Origin: IH12 sp041987265
GTDB taxonomy: Bacteria > Pseudomonadota > Alphaproteobacteria > Caulobacterales > Hyphomonadaceae
Assembly (NCBI GenBank): GCA_041987265.1
Contig: JBHIWT010000032.1
Span: 1-23,258 of the forward strand
Reading direction: 5' to 3'
DNA: 23,258 nt
This document shows positions 1 to 9,000 of the stretch, in pieces (positions within the stretch are counted from its first letter, which is position 1; every line of letters begins with the position of its first letter). A program made the translations under genes and the position numbers. The notes beneath the pieces are model-generated. The model worked only from the letters and a program-made list of their open reading frames with translations, was not told the origin of the DNA and ran no database searches.

Positions 1-356
1 GCCCGCGAAAAGTCGGCAGACTCGCCGACCAGGAAGACTGACTTATCGATGGCATTGGGATTGGGAACGGCGAATTTCGAGGGATCAAGGTAGAGGTTCG
101 ACGCTAGTTCCTGAGCCAGCTGATCGCGGATGGCAGTGCGTGTCGTCAGGATTAGGATGCTCCCGAACTCCGGAACATGCTGAGCTAGTCCTGCAATGAC
201 AACCGTCTTTCCGGTGCCGGTGGGGTGACATACTAGACCCGCACCTGTGGTCTTCTCTGAATGGAATTTCGCATAGTAATCCCGTGCCATCTTGATGGCT
301 GATCTCTGATATGGACGGAATTTCTGCCGGTATTTTACTGGCTTGCGAGTGGCCAA
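1..356 (-). CDS. SF2 (DEAD/DEAH, ResIII-like) helicase, N-terminal part only
   Basis: The minus-strand frame is open from a TAA at 402-404 to the window edge. It reads a Q-motif-like stretch (KFRPYQRSAIKMARDYY), then a Walker A motif HPTGTGKT (about residue 48-55 from the TTG at 356), then motif Ia-like SILILTTRTAIRDQLAQEL. This is the N-terminal RecA-like ATPase lobe of superfamily 2 helicases of the ResIII/SSL2 type, a group that includes DNA repair helicases and restriction-system R subunits. The start is uncertain: TTG at 356 follows GGGGGAG with only 3 nt spacing, TTGs at 368 and 380 have no Shine-Dalgarno, and ATG at 290 would cut into the Q-motif region. No HsdR nuclease domain precedes the helicase, so a stand-alone helicase is as likely as a type I restriction subunit. 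The rest of the gene is outside the window. Confidence 0.75.
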   Translation of the reverse strand, partial: MATRKPVKYRQKFRPYQRSAIKMARDYYAKFHSEKTTGAGLVCHPTGTGKTVVIAGLAQHVPEFGSILILTTRTAIRDQLAQELASNLYLDPSKFAVPNPNAIDKSVFLVGESADFSR

Positions 357-404
357 TTGCTCCCCCAACCCGTGGTGCAACGCTTTACTACAGGCGAGGT
401 CTTA

Positions 405-728
405 CCAAACAGCTAGAATGCGTTCAGATCTGACGCGAGAGCGACTCTCGAAATCTCAAGCGGCTCGCACACCGCCAAACTACTTGCGCAACCGAATCCG
501 CCAAACAGAGCCAAGATGGCTTGACGTGCGCGGCAAGCGTTACACCTGTTATTCCCCTGTTATTGGGTACGACCGAGACGATTTTGCACCCGACTACGCA
601 CACCGCCACCCGGTCCGTCTACGCCCCGCATCCTCGACCTTACCAAAGAACGCCGAGGCGACCGCTCAACCGCCGCTGACAAGGTGCGAGGCGACACTTC
701 GCCAAACCCGGCATTCCCCGGCGATGTT
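405..728. other. Non-coding stretch between helicase and PQQ dehydrogenase
   Basis: No convincing gene is seen on either strand. The plus-strand 129-codon frame at 343-732 is rich in Arg and Pro with no family resemblance, and the 61-codon minus frame at 424-609 is equally unconvincing. Visible structure: a perfect 6-bp stem CGAGAG-CGA-CTCTCG at 436-450, a doubled CTGTTATT element around 546-562, and a small GGCGA/TCGCC hairpin near 692-705. The last lies just past the dehydrogenase stop and could help end its transcript. Loss of synteny between a helicase and metabolic genes here may mark an island edge, but no tRNA or att repeat is visible. Confidence 0.45.
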
Positions 729-2999
729 TTAATCGACCGTCAACGCGAGAAACTCTCCGGGCATCCCCGCGAAACCGACCGGGACGATCAGGTATTGCTT
801 GCCCTGCCAGGAATAGGTCATCGGCACCCCGGTAACGGCGCCATCAAGGGTGGTTTCATACACCACTTCTCCGGTCGCCTTGTCGAATGCGCGAAACTTC
901 TTGCCGCCGGAACCCGGCACGGATTGTGGAATGCCCTCGCCCAGAAAGACGAGGCTCTTGGTGACCAGCGGACCGACACGCCCCGGTTGGCCCAGCGGCG
1001 GAAGGTCCAGCCCCTTGAGGGCCGGATGATCCCGCGGGCCGTCGCCGTTGGCGACTGTCCACTTAAGCTCGCCCTTGTTCATATCGATCGCAACCAGACG
1101 GCCATATGGCGGCTTGAACATCGGCAAGCCCTGCGGACCAATGAGCGGCTGGTACTTTTCGCGCGTATAGCCGGTGTCCGATCCTTCAGGCGCCGGGATC
1201 AGCCGCGCCTCGATCGGTGTGTGAGCAGACGGCACGAACAACGTGTTCGTCTCCGGATCGAAAGCGGCGCCCGGCCAGTTGGTGCCGCCGAAAGACCCCG
1301 GCATGTGGATCGAGCCGCGCTTGCCTGCGCCAATGCCTTCATCCTTCATCACGATGGGGAAGAAGATCGGCCCATAGGCATACTGCTTGAGCAACTCGAC
1401 AGCCTCGGCCCGTAGCTCGGGCGTGAAGTCAATCAGATCATCCTCCGTGACGCCCAGCTGATCGTAAGCAAAAGGCTCGCCCTTGCCGTTGAGCGGGATG
1501 GGCTGTGTCGGCGCGTACCACTCGCCCGGCGCATCGCCTTGCGGAACGGGACGCTCCTCGATCGGCCACACGGGTTCGCCCGTTTCGCGATTGAGCACAT
1601 AGAGCAGGGATTGCTTGGACGGCTGGGCGATCGCCTTGATCAGCTTTCCGTCGACGACAATGTCCATCAGAACCGGCGCGCAGGGGAAGTCATAATCCCA
1701 CAGGCCGTGGTGCACGCCCTGGAAATGCCAGGCGCGCTTGCCGGTGCGAGCGTCGAGCGCAACGATGCTTTCAGCGAACAGATTGTCGCCCGGACGATGC
1801 CCGCCATACCAGTCATTGGTCGGCGTGGTCTCAGGCATGTAGACAAGCCCGAGTTCTTCATCAGCGCTCATCGCGCCCCACACGTTGGTGTGGCCGGTAT
1901 ACTCCCAGGAGCCGTCTTCCCACGTCTCATTGCCGGCCTCGCCGGGATGAGGAATGGAATGCCAGATCCAGAGCTGTTCGCCGGTCATTACATCGACGCC
2001 GCGAACATCACCGGCCATCGCGGCCCTTGACTGCGGCCAACCCCGATCCGCGTTGATGTCGCTGACCACAGAACCAATAATGACAACGCCCTTGACCACG
2101 ACAGTCGGGCCAGTGCGCCAGGTGAACTCCGTCGCGCCGCGCGACTGTCCCTTGCGCAGATCGACCTGCCCGTTCTCTCCGAAACTCGGGATGGGTTGTC
2201 CGGTCTTCGCATTGATCGCCGTCAGAAAGTGGCCGCCGACCAGCGCAATGATCCGTCCGTCCTGACTGTCGTCGTAGTACGTGAGACCGCGTGTGGCGCC
2301 GCCGCCGCTGCGTCTCGAGCTTTCGTCGGTCGACGCAAGCTCCGCCGCCGATGCCGGGTCGAAATTCCAGACAAGTTCACCCGTCGCCGCATCGAGCGCT
2401 GAAACGCCGCCAATACCGGTGGAAAAATAGACCAGGCCGTCGACCATGATAGGCGTCGTCTGGTTGTTGCTTGATGGTGGCGGAATGCGGATGGCGGGAT
2501 CGCGGGCGGGATCCGCCGGCGTGAGCAACTGACGCCATGCGATGCGCAGGCTTGGGATTGTATCTTTGTTGATCTGGTCGAGCGGCGAGTAACGCTGGCT
2601 GGTGTAGTCGCCATTGTACGCGACCCAGTTGGCCGGCTGAGCCGGCGCGACCGGTCGGTTCAGCTTGACGACGGGGTCTTCGGTCAGCGTGCCGGCGTCT
2701 GCAGATAATTGCGACGCCGACCCGAGATGTGCAGCGAGCAGCTGGATGTCCTCGGACGAAAGCCCGACCGCCATCGGCGCCATCAAACCATTTTCAAGTG
2801 AGCCCGATACCTGCGCAACCGACATCTGTCGGATTGCTTCACGTGATGGCGCCCGTTCAATCGCGGGGTCGTGGCACGAAGCGCATCGGCTCTGGAAAAG
2901 AGTCTCTGCGGCCGCTGGATCCACCGGCGTCTGTGCGCTAGCGCCGCCAAGACACACCGCGGCCATGCAGCCCGCCAGACCGGCCAACCGTACCTTCAT
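729..2999 (-). CDS. Secreted quinohaemoprotein: cytochrome c / PQQ-dependent dehydrogenase fusion
   Basis: The 756-residue protein begins with a Sec signal peptide (MKVRLAGLAGCMAAVCLGG...ASA). A small cytochrome c domain follows, with the haem site CASCH at residues 39-43 and a candidate axial Met in GLMAPM. The remainder is a PQQ beta-propeller of the glucose/quinate/shikimate dehydrogenase group, recognised by YNGDYTSQRYSPLDQI near its beginning and HHGLWDYDFPCAPVL in the middle. Such enzymes oxidise alcohols, sugars or polyols in the periplasm and pass electrons through haem c to the respiratory chain; the substrate cannot be read here. The frame is open upstream to 3461, but that extension overlaps the neighbouring gene and is compositionally nonsense. 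ATG at 2999 has a GGGGAGACAGG ribosome site and gives the signal peptide. No pqq biosynthesis genes are nearby, so cofactor supply must come from elsewhere. Confidence 0.9.
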   Translation of the reverse strand: MKVRLAGLAGCMAAVCLGGASAQTPVDPAAAETLFQSRCASCHDPAIERAPSREAIRQMSVAQVSGSLENGLMAPMAVGLSSEDIQLLAAHLGSASQLSADAGTLTEDPVVKLNRPVAPAQPANWVAYNGDYTSQRYSPLDQINKDTIPSLRIAWRQLLTPADPARDPAIRIPPPSSNNQTTPIMVDGLVYFSTGIGGVSALDAATGELVWNFDPASAAELASTDESSRRSGGGATRGLTYYDDSQDGRIIALVGGHFLTAINAKTGQPIPSFGENGQVDLRKGQSRGATEFTWRTGPTVVVKGVVIIGSVVSDINADRGWPQSRAAMAGDVRGVDVMTGEQLWIWHSIPHPGEAGNETWEDGSWEYTGHTNVWGAMSADEELGLVYMPETTPTNDWYGGHRPGDNLFAESIVALDARTGKRAWHFQGVHHGLWDYDFPCAPVLMDIVVDGKLIKAIAQPSKQSLLYVLNRETGEPVWPIEERPVPQGDAPGEWYAPTQPIPLNGKGEPFAYDQLGVTEDDLIDFTPELRAEAVELLKQYAYGPIFFPIVMKDEGIGAGKRGSIHMPGSFGGTNWPGAAFDPETNTLFVPSAHTPIEARLIPAPEGSDTGYTREKYQPLIGPQGLPMFKPPYGRLVAIDMNKGELKWTVANGDGPRDHPALKGLDLPPLGQPGRVGPLVTKSLVFLGEGIPQSVPGSGGKKFRAFDKATGEVVYETTLDGAVTGVPMTYSWQGKQYLIVPVGFAGMPGEFLALTVD

Positions 3000-3177
3000 T
3001 CCTGTCTCCCCGTATGAATTCAGGTTGCTCTGTCTCTCAGCGAGCTTACCTGTCGTCCTGTAATGCCAGCGCGACCTTCGCCGCCTGATCAGTGATCGCC
3101 AAGGTCCAGAATAATCCGACACCTGTCTTGGATATGATTTGCCGGGCGGCGCGACCGGTTGCGCAACGCCGCCGCCA

Positions 3178-4263
3178 TCATCCCTCCGCCGGCCGTTTTC
3201 CTTTGAGAATGCCTTCCAGGCCGTAATTGCCTTCGTGGCAGGCGTACTCGTAGATCTCGCCGATATCGCCCGAAACGGCCGCGAACTCGTATTCTCCGCC
3301 CCACGGCTCCACCCACGTGTCCGGGTCTTCAACATGAAAGGCATAGTGCAAACGGTCGGGAGCCACCCGCGTGAACCGCTCTGTCGTGACGAGGTTGGGA
3401 CCGCCGCCGCGAACGCTCTGTTGCGGATTATAGCCGTTCGTCTCGACAACCAGCGTGTCACCGTCCCACCATCCTATCGAGTCCCCGCCCCAGGGACGCA
3501 CACCGTCGTTACGGTGCTCCCCGTTCATCCGGATGATGCGCACTTCGTGGATCATCTCCACCCAGATCGCCAGGTGATCCTCGGTCTGCACGAACGCGTA
3601 ATTGTTGTTGTACAGCGTATCGGTCATCACAGGACCGGACGTCGAACTCATGTAGATGCAGCGCTCGCCAAGCCCGCGTTCCTCGGGATTGTTGTCTCTG
3701 CCGTCGAAACCGCTTGCCTCGGATGACTGAACAATCTGCGGACGTCCGTGCTCGGATTCCGGCACGCGCTCCGGCATGCGCCCATCCGCCGGATAGGTGA
3801 TGTGTGACGTTCGGCCCTGGCCGTTGACCCGCATCACAAGGTCGCCCGGATCGGTCCAGAACGCGTTGTAACCGCAAGCCGCGCCCCTCGAGCCGCTGCG
3901 ACACTCGTCCAGCGTGTCAGGCTGCAATCCGATCTCCCGCCAATTCTCCTGCAGCTCCCGGGGCGTCGGCGCGTTCTGCCGCGCGTTGCGAGCGTTGGTC
4001 GCGCCCTCGATCTTCGCGACTTCCTCGTCAGACAGGATCAGTTGGTCGCCGTACTCACTCGGCCGGACAAGCGGCGTTGTGCTGGCGTTGGTCCATACGC
4101 CGGTCAGGTCCGGGTGGCCGTCTGCCGCGCGCGGCGCTTCATAGCCAGTCTGCACGATCGGTCGGGGCGTCTGAGCGTTTGATTGCGCCTGCGCCGCAAT
4201 CCCGGCCCCCGCCAACACGACGCCGCTACAAGCCACACCAATCAGAGCAAAGCGCATCCTCAT
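3178..4263 (-). CDS. Secreted protein of unknown function, companion of the quinohaemoprotein
   Basis: The 361-residue product starts with a clear signal peptide (MRMRFALIGVACSGVVLAG...AQAQS). Start ATG at 4263 is preceded by GGGAGAG at good spacing; the longer open frame to 4350 lacks one. The mature part opens with DGHPDLTGVWTNAS and ends with a DTWVEPW...YEYACHEGNYGLEGIL region. I recognise this pattern from uncharacterised secreted proteins of proteobacteria and acidobacteria but know no established function. Cysteines occur in DECRSG, AACGYN, GERCIY and YACHEG, which could form disulphides. It precedes the PQQ dehydrogenase by 178 bp in the same orientation, so the two may be co-transcribed, perhaps as an accessory subunit or a second enzyme on the same substrate; this is inference. 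Confidence 0.8.
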   Translation of the reverse strand: MRMRFALIGVACSGVVLAGAGIAAQAQSNAQTPRPIVQTGYEAPRAADGHPDLTGVWTNASTTPLVRPSEYGDQLILSDEEVAKIEGATNARNARQNAPTPRELQENWREIGLQPDTLDECRSGSRGAACGYNAFWTDPGDLVMRVNGQGRTSHITYPADGRMPERVPESEHGRPQIVQSSEASGFDGRDNNPEERGLGERCIYMSSTSGPVMTDTLYNNNYAFVQTEDHLAIWVEMIHEVRIIRMNGEHRNDGVRPWGGDSIGWWDGDTLVVETNGYNPQQSVRGGGPNLVTTERFTRVAPDRLHYAFHVEDPDTWVEPWGGEYEFAAVSGDIGEIYEYACHEGNYGLEGILKGKRPAEG

Positions 4264-4327
4264 AACGATCTCTCCCCGGGATTTTCTTGTTATTGCGCCG
4301 CGCCCCTGGTTGGAGCCCAGCCAAACC

Positions 4328-4333
4328 ATCATA
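4328..4333 (-). promoter_or_regulatory. Candidate -10 element of the secreted protein/PQQ unit
   Basis: The minus strand reads TATGAT here, about 65 nt upstream of the ATG at 4263. No good TTGACA-like -35 sits at 16-18 bp, but the inverted repeat at 4341-4370 covers that area, which fits a regulated promoter. Weak evidence by itself. Confidence 0.3.
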
Positions 4334-4340
4334 CACGCAT

Positions 4341-4370
4341 TTGCCCGCATCCCTTACCCCCGGCGGGCAA
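4341..4370. promoter_or_regulatory. Inverted repeat TTGCCCGC-N14-GCGGGCAA, candidate operator
   Basis: Two perfect 8-bp arms (4341-4348 and 4363-4370) are separated by 14 bp, which puts arm centres about two helical turns apart. It lies seven bases upstream of the TATGAT box for the secreted protein gene and about 100 bp past the MscS stop. There is no T-run after it on the minus strand, so an operator fits better than a terminator for the channel gene. Confidence 0.4.
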
Positions 4371-4473
4371 GCTCGAAAGTTGAAACGTCGATCGCCAACG
4401 ACCCGCGGAGAACCTGGTGATGGGCGATTTTCCGGTCATTGGATTCGTTGCGCATCCAGTTTGGAAACGGCCG

Positions 4474-5811
4474 TCAATCCCGAGGCGCACTGTTCCGGGC
4501 CGCACCAGCCAGCCCTTCGACAGCAGACTGATCCAGCAGCAATTGCCGGTGCGGAAATGGAATTTCGACGCCGTGTTCCTTGAACGCGTCCCAGATCGCC
4601 AGCATCACGGCGCCACGCACATTGGTCACGCCATCCCTGGGGTCATGAATCCAGAAGCGCAGCACGAAATCGAGCGAGCTGTCGCCAAACGCAACCAGAT
4701 GACAAACCGGCTGGGGCTCGCTCGATACCCGCTCGGGCTTGCTCGCCGCCTCGCACGCGATTCTACGGAGTTCATGCGGATCGCTGTTGTAGGAAACGCC
4801 AAACGGTATCTCCAGCCGCACCAGCTCGGATGTGAAGGACCAGTTCACCACGCGCTGCGTGATAAAGTCCTCGTTCGGAATAAGGTATTCCTTTCCGTCG
4901 CGCGTCACGATCGACACAAACCGGGCGCCAAGCGCCGTGATCCATCCGAAGGTCTCGCCAAGCTCAATCGTGTCACCGGGCTTAACCGACTTGTCGAGCA
5001 GGATGATGAAACCGCTGACGAGGTTCGACACGACCTTCTGCAAACCGAAACCAAGCCCGACACCGATTGCGCCAGACAGAAGTGCGAATGCCGAAAGGTC
5101 GATCCCGACGCTTGTCAGTGCGATGACAACGGCAAGCGTGAGCAGCGTCACCTTCAGCAGCTTGCCAATCAGAACCTGCAGCGAAGGCGTCAGTTCCGAT
5201 ACGTGGCCGATCCGCCGTTCGAGAAAGCCGGAGAGGGACGTGGCGGCCCACAACATCACACCAAGCGACAGCATGACCTGAACGACAGTCAGGGGCGATA
5301 CCCGGGCGCCGCCCATGTCGATCGCGACAGAATCGAGAATCTCGATCGTCGGCGTCAGCAGGCCGGAAATGTTGAGCGCCGCTATGCCCCACGCCAACAG
5401 GCTCAACCCGCGCGAGGCGAGCGGATTGCTGATCAGGTTCGCTGCAATCCTGATGACGACCCACGCCGTCATCAGGTTGGCCATGATCGCGATCAGGTTC
5501 GTGCCGGTCCCCGGCGAAACGCCCGGCAAAATGCTCATCGCCAGCCAGAGGAACAGCATCGCCAGCACCGGGCCGAGCAGTCGTTCAGCCACGTTGATCC
5601 AGCGAAGCATCGGATCAGACAGACCCATCCGCCTGATCGCAGCATTGAGGTATCCGCGGGTAAGGGGGGCGATCACGAACGCAGCAATGATCGCCGCAAC
5701 GCCCACTGCCGCCTGAATTAGCGTGCTCGAGTCGGTCGCCGTGCGCATGACCCAGGCGACGGTTTCGTCAGCCCAAGTCTGCAGGATATTCAGATCGACC
5801 AGGTCGTCCAT
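4474..5811 (-). CDS. MscS-family mechanosensitive channel
   Basis: The 445-residue protein has about five hydrophobic segments in its first 200 residues (for example AAVGVAAIIAAFVIAPL and LLGPVLAMLFLWLAMSIL), more than the three of E. coli MscS. Then comes the family core: a pore helix rich in Gly and Ala (SGAIGVGLGFGLQKVVSN, roughly residues 247-264), followed by the beta domain (LLDKSVKPGDTIEL, IPNEDFITQRVVNWS) and an alpha/beta C-terminal domain ending near EIPFPHRQL. Channels of this type sit in the inner membrane and release solutes on hypo-osmotic shock. ATG at 5811 has only a weak GGA ribosome site. It has no obvious functional link to its neighbours and is probably a single transcription unit. 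Confidence 0.92.
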   Translation of the reverse strand: MDDLVDLNILQTWADETVAWVMRTATDSSTLIQAAVGVAAIIAAFVIAPLTRGYLNAAIRRMGLSDPMLRWINVAERLLGPVLAMLFLWLAMSILPGVSPGTGTNLIAIMANLMTAWVVIRIAANLISNPLASRGLSLLAWGIAALNISGLLTPTIEILDSVAIDMGGARVSPLTVVQVMLSLGVMLWAATSLSGFLERRIGHVSELTPSLQVLIGKLLKVTLLTLAVVIALTSVGIDLSAFALLSGAIGVGLGFGLQKVVSNLVSGFIILLDKSVKPGDTIELGETFGWITALGARFVSIVTRDGKEYLIPNEDFITQRVVNWSFTSELVRLEIPFGVSYNSDPHELRRIACEAASKPERVSSEPQPVCHLVAFGDSSLDFVLRFWIHDPRDGVTNVRGAVMLAIWDAFKEHGVEIPFPHRQLLLDQSAVEGLAGAARNSAPRD

Positions 5812-5977
5812 GTGAGTCCAATGCGAGCTGCTCGCTGGCCGGCGGCGCGATCACGATAGCATCCCGGCACGATAATGCCATTCGGCGCGCCAGGCGTCGG
5901 TTCGCCGAACATTACGGCTGCTGCGAGCTCGCGCCGAACTACGGATTGTCCGGGCGACGGCCCGCCAAACGCAATCA

Positions 5978-6006
5978 GGCAGGACTCATCGCCGATGAGC
6001 CCTGCC
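5978..6006 (-). terminator. Second hairpin downstream of the TonB receptor
   Basis: The arms GGCAGG-A-CTCATC and GATGAG-C-CCTGCC pair over 12 bp with one internal A/C mismatch and a GCC loop. On the minus strand it is followed by TGATTGCGTTTG, which is only modestly T-rich, so intrinsic termination may be partial. Confidence 0.5.
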
Positions 6007-6020
6007 CGAATACTCGTCCC

Positions 6021-6046
6021 GGAGCCCACGCCCGAAGGCGTAGCTC
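6021..6046 (-). terminator. UUCG-capped hairpin just after the TonB receptor stop
   Basis: On the minus strand GGAGC and GCTCC flank an inner stem ACGCC-TTCG-GGCGT. The C(UUCG)G tetraloop is an unusually stable RNA cap. It starts 11 bases beyond the receptor stop codon and is followed by a second hairpin, so it probably ends or stabilises the receptor mRNA. There is no U-tract, so 3' stabilisation is as plausible as termination. Confidence 0.55.
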
Positions 6047-6056
6047 CAATGCCTGA

Positions 6057-9000
6057 TTAGAACTCCTTGCGGAGATCGACGTAGATCTGACGCCCACGAA
6101 TGCTGTGGTAGGCCGCGTCATAACCGTTGGTTTCATCCGCGAGCGGCGGCTCCTGATCGAAGACGTTGTTGGCGCCAAGCCGCAGACGCAGGCCGTCGAG
6201 CGGACCATCCCGGCCAAAATCGTACTGAAGGTACATGTTGGTCGTGGTCCAGTCCTCCACGATGAAGGGGTCGCCGTCGGGGTTGAGCCCTGCGCCGGTG
6301 TCGATGAACTCGCCGATATATGACGTGCGCACGCCGCCGCCGAAGCCGCTGGGGTGACGCCATGTGACGTTCGCGCCCCACTGCCATTCCGGCTGCCCAT
6401 CCTGAAGGATGATGCTGCCTTCCTGCGAGACCGAAATCTCATCGGAGATCAGACCGCTCTCCACCGCATCGCGGATCTGTTGCGCGCCCGGAGACAGGTT
6501 GATGAAGTACTTTTCCAGCTTCGTGGCGTTGACCTTCAGGCCGAAATCGCCAAGCGGCGTGTCATCCAGGTCGTAGTAGACCGCAAAGTCGATACCCTCG
6601 ACATCGATGTTCTCGTTGTTGTCGTAGGTATCCCGGACGAACAGAATATCGCCCGCCGGATCCAGTCCCGCTGCGGCGAAATATGCGATGTCATCGACAT
6701 CAGGATCGGCCCGCACCACGTTCGGGTTCGAGCTGCCCTGCAGCCTGAGAAGGTAATCGAGGCTGATATGGTTCTCGGCGCCGAAGACGCCGACGACGTT
6801 CTCGCGCTGGATGTCCCAGAAGTCGACGGTGACAGTAAGCGGGTTGAGGAAGCTGAAGGCGCCGGTGAGGCCGCGCGGTTCCAGCACCACGCCATAGGTG
6901 ACGTTGGTGTCGTCTTCCGGTCCGATGTCGTCGGCGACCGAACGGCGCTCAGTCCGTCCTTCACTGAACCCGGTGCAGTCCGCGAATGTGGCGAACGTGC
7001 CGTTGCGAACGCCAGCTTCACAGAAATAGCTGTCTTCGCGCGCGTTCGACCGGTCGACGCCTTCGTTGACCACGATCAGGTTCGGCGCACGGAAGCCTTC
7101 CGACCACGCCCCACGGAACTTGATGAAGTCGAAGGGCTTCCACGCCGCAGCAACACGCGGCTTCACGCCGCTGCTGCCGAAGTCCGAATAGTCCTCGACG
7201 CGCGCAGCAAGCTGCAGGTCCAGCGTGTTGACCAGCGGGATGTTCATGTCCGGGCTAACGAGCGGAACAGAGAACTCCGTGAAGGCGGCATAGACGTTGC
7301 GCGACCCGCTGGAATCCGGCGTCGGGCTGGTGCCGTAGACATCCGTTTCGCTGACTTCGCCGGTCACTGCATCAGTGAAGGTGATCGTCCCGTCCAGACG
7401 GGCGTCACGATCTTCTTCATAGCCCTCGTAACGGGCCTCGACGCCGAAGGCGAAGCCGATATCCCCACCCGGCAGCGAGAACAGGTCGTTCTTGGTCATC
7501 TTGTAGTCGATGAGCGCCAGTTCGGATTCGCTTTCCCGTGTCACATCGATCAGGAACGGCGCGATCAGATCAGCCGGGTTCGGCGTGGCGTCGCCAACAG
7601 ACGGATTGTCCGGATTGCCGCCATTGAAGATGTTGTAGACGTTCGGCGTCTCATTGAAGAGCGCCTGCTGGAACAGCGACCGCGAGATCGAGTTGTTGGC
7701 GACGTCTTTCGCGTTCGCTGCGTTGTACAGCAACGCAGAATCCCAGTCCCAGCCCGAAGACCCGAACTCACCGCGAGCGCCGATCAGGGCGCGCCATTGC
7801 GAGTTGCGCACTTCGATGTCGCGGAAACCAACATCGACGAAGCGATAGCGACCCGCGTCCGTAAAGACCGGCAGACCTTCGTCAGGAACATTGGTCAGGC
7901 CAGGCAGCCGGTTCGGGTTCGGACTACCGTCAGAGAACGTAACCGGGCCGAACGGGTTGTAGTAATAATTCGCCGGCACGGAGATGCCGGTCGCCGTGAT
8001 GCCGTTCCGCGGCTCGTTGGTCGACTGCGTCTCGGCCAGGTAATAACCAAGTTCGCCGTAAAGGCGCACGCCATTGTCGAAATCATGGTTCAGGAACGCG
8101 AAGCCATTGAACCGCTGCCGGTCGGAAATGATCGACCGCTCGTACGCGCCGTCAAAACGCAGGTCGCGATCCTGCGACCCGTCATCAATGCAAAGGTTCG
8201 GAACCGACAGCGCGCCGTCCGTATCGGCGCGGCAACCCGCGAATGATGACGGCTGGAAGTGGAACACACCGGCGGCCGTCGTCAGCGTTACGCCGTTCTG
8301 ACGAACGCGCGTTGCCGAGGTGGTATCCAGCGTCCACTGGCCCCACGGGGTTTGCGTCGCGCGGTTGTCAAACGAGACATCGCCCTCGAAATAACCGCCT
8401 TCCAGGAACGGGCGCAGATCTTCGCTGAACGCCCGGTCGGTTTCCGAAGCGAAGATCCCATCCCGCTGCGAATACTCCAGCGCGACAGAAATATTGGTTC
8501 TGTCCTCGTTGAAGTTCTTGCCCGCCTTCAGTCCATAGGTCTGTTCGAACAGTCCGTTGCCCGTCGCGCCGAGATGTCTCGTATTGACGGTGACGCCCTC
8601 GTAATCGTCGTCGAGAATGGTGTTGAAGACGCCGGCGACGGCATCCGTTCCGTAGATGGCGGACGCGCCGTCATTGAACACCTCAACGCGAGCGATGCCC
8701 GAAACGGGCAGGGAGTTCATGTTGGTCGTCGTGACCGGCGTCGACAATTCAGCCTGGGTCGACGGGTGGTTCACGACGCGGCGGCCATTGAGCAGCACCA
8801 GCGTACCGCTGGAACCGATGGAGCGCAGGTTGATCGATGCAACATCGCCGCGCGCGTTGTTGACCGTCGTGTTGTTGTCGGTCCGGAACGCGACCCCGCC
8901 CTGCCCCGGCAGCGAACGGATCAGGTCCTCGCCATCAACACCGCCGATCGCAGCGATATCGTCCTCGCCCACAACCGTGATCGGCAAGGCCTCGTTGATC

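Larger units (their letters stand above)
5812..6056. other. Hairpin-rich intergenic region
   Basis: No gene is supported. The 79-codon minus frame and 61-codon plus frame here have no family features. The stretch contains a 9-bp inverted repeat (TTCGGCGCG at 5881-5889 and CGCGCCGAA at 5930-5938) that encloses a smaller palindrome GTTCGCCGAAC (5900-5910), a short CGGGC/GCCCG stem at 5951-5964, and the two stronger hairpins listed separately. It serves as the end of the TonB receptor transcript and the leader of mscS. Confidence 0.45.

Noticed and set aside
1..356. Calling the helicase HsdR
   Set aside because: Only the first ATPase lobe is visible, there is no nuclease domain before it and no hsdM or hsdS in the window.
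343..732. Plus-strand 129-codon frame next to the helicase
   Set aside because: Arg/Pro-rich composition without any recognisable domain and no good ribosome site; it looks like a chance frame in GC-rich DNA.
3000..3461. N-terminal extension of the PQQ dehydrogenase
   Set aside because: It would overlap the upstream gene, reads as nonsense and would bury the signal peptide; ATG 2999 has the ribosome site.
4417..5721. Plus-strand 434-codon frame opposite the channel gene
   Set aside because: Antisense to a well-supported MscS protein; highly charged, low-complexity translation.
6354..8246. Plus-strand 630-codon frame opposite the TonB receptor
   Set aside because: It is antisense to an unambiguous receptor gene, and its translation is a shadow rich in Arg, Val and Asp with no domain.
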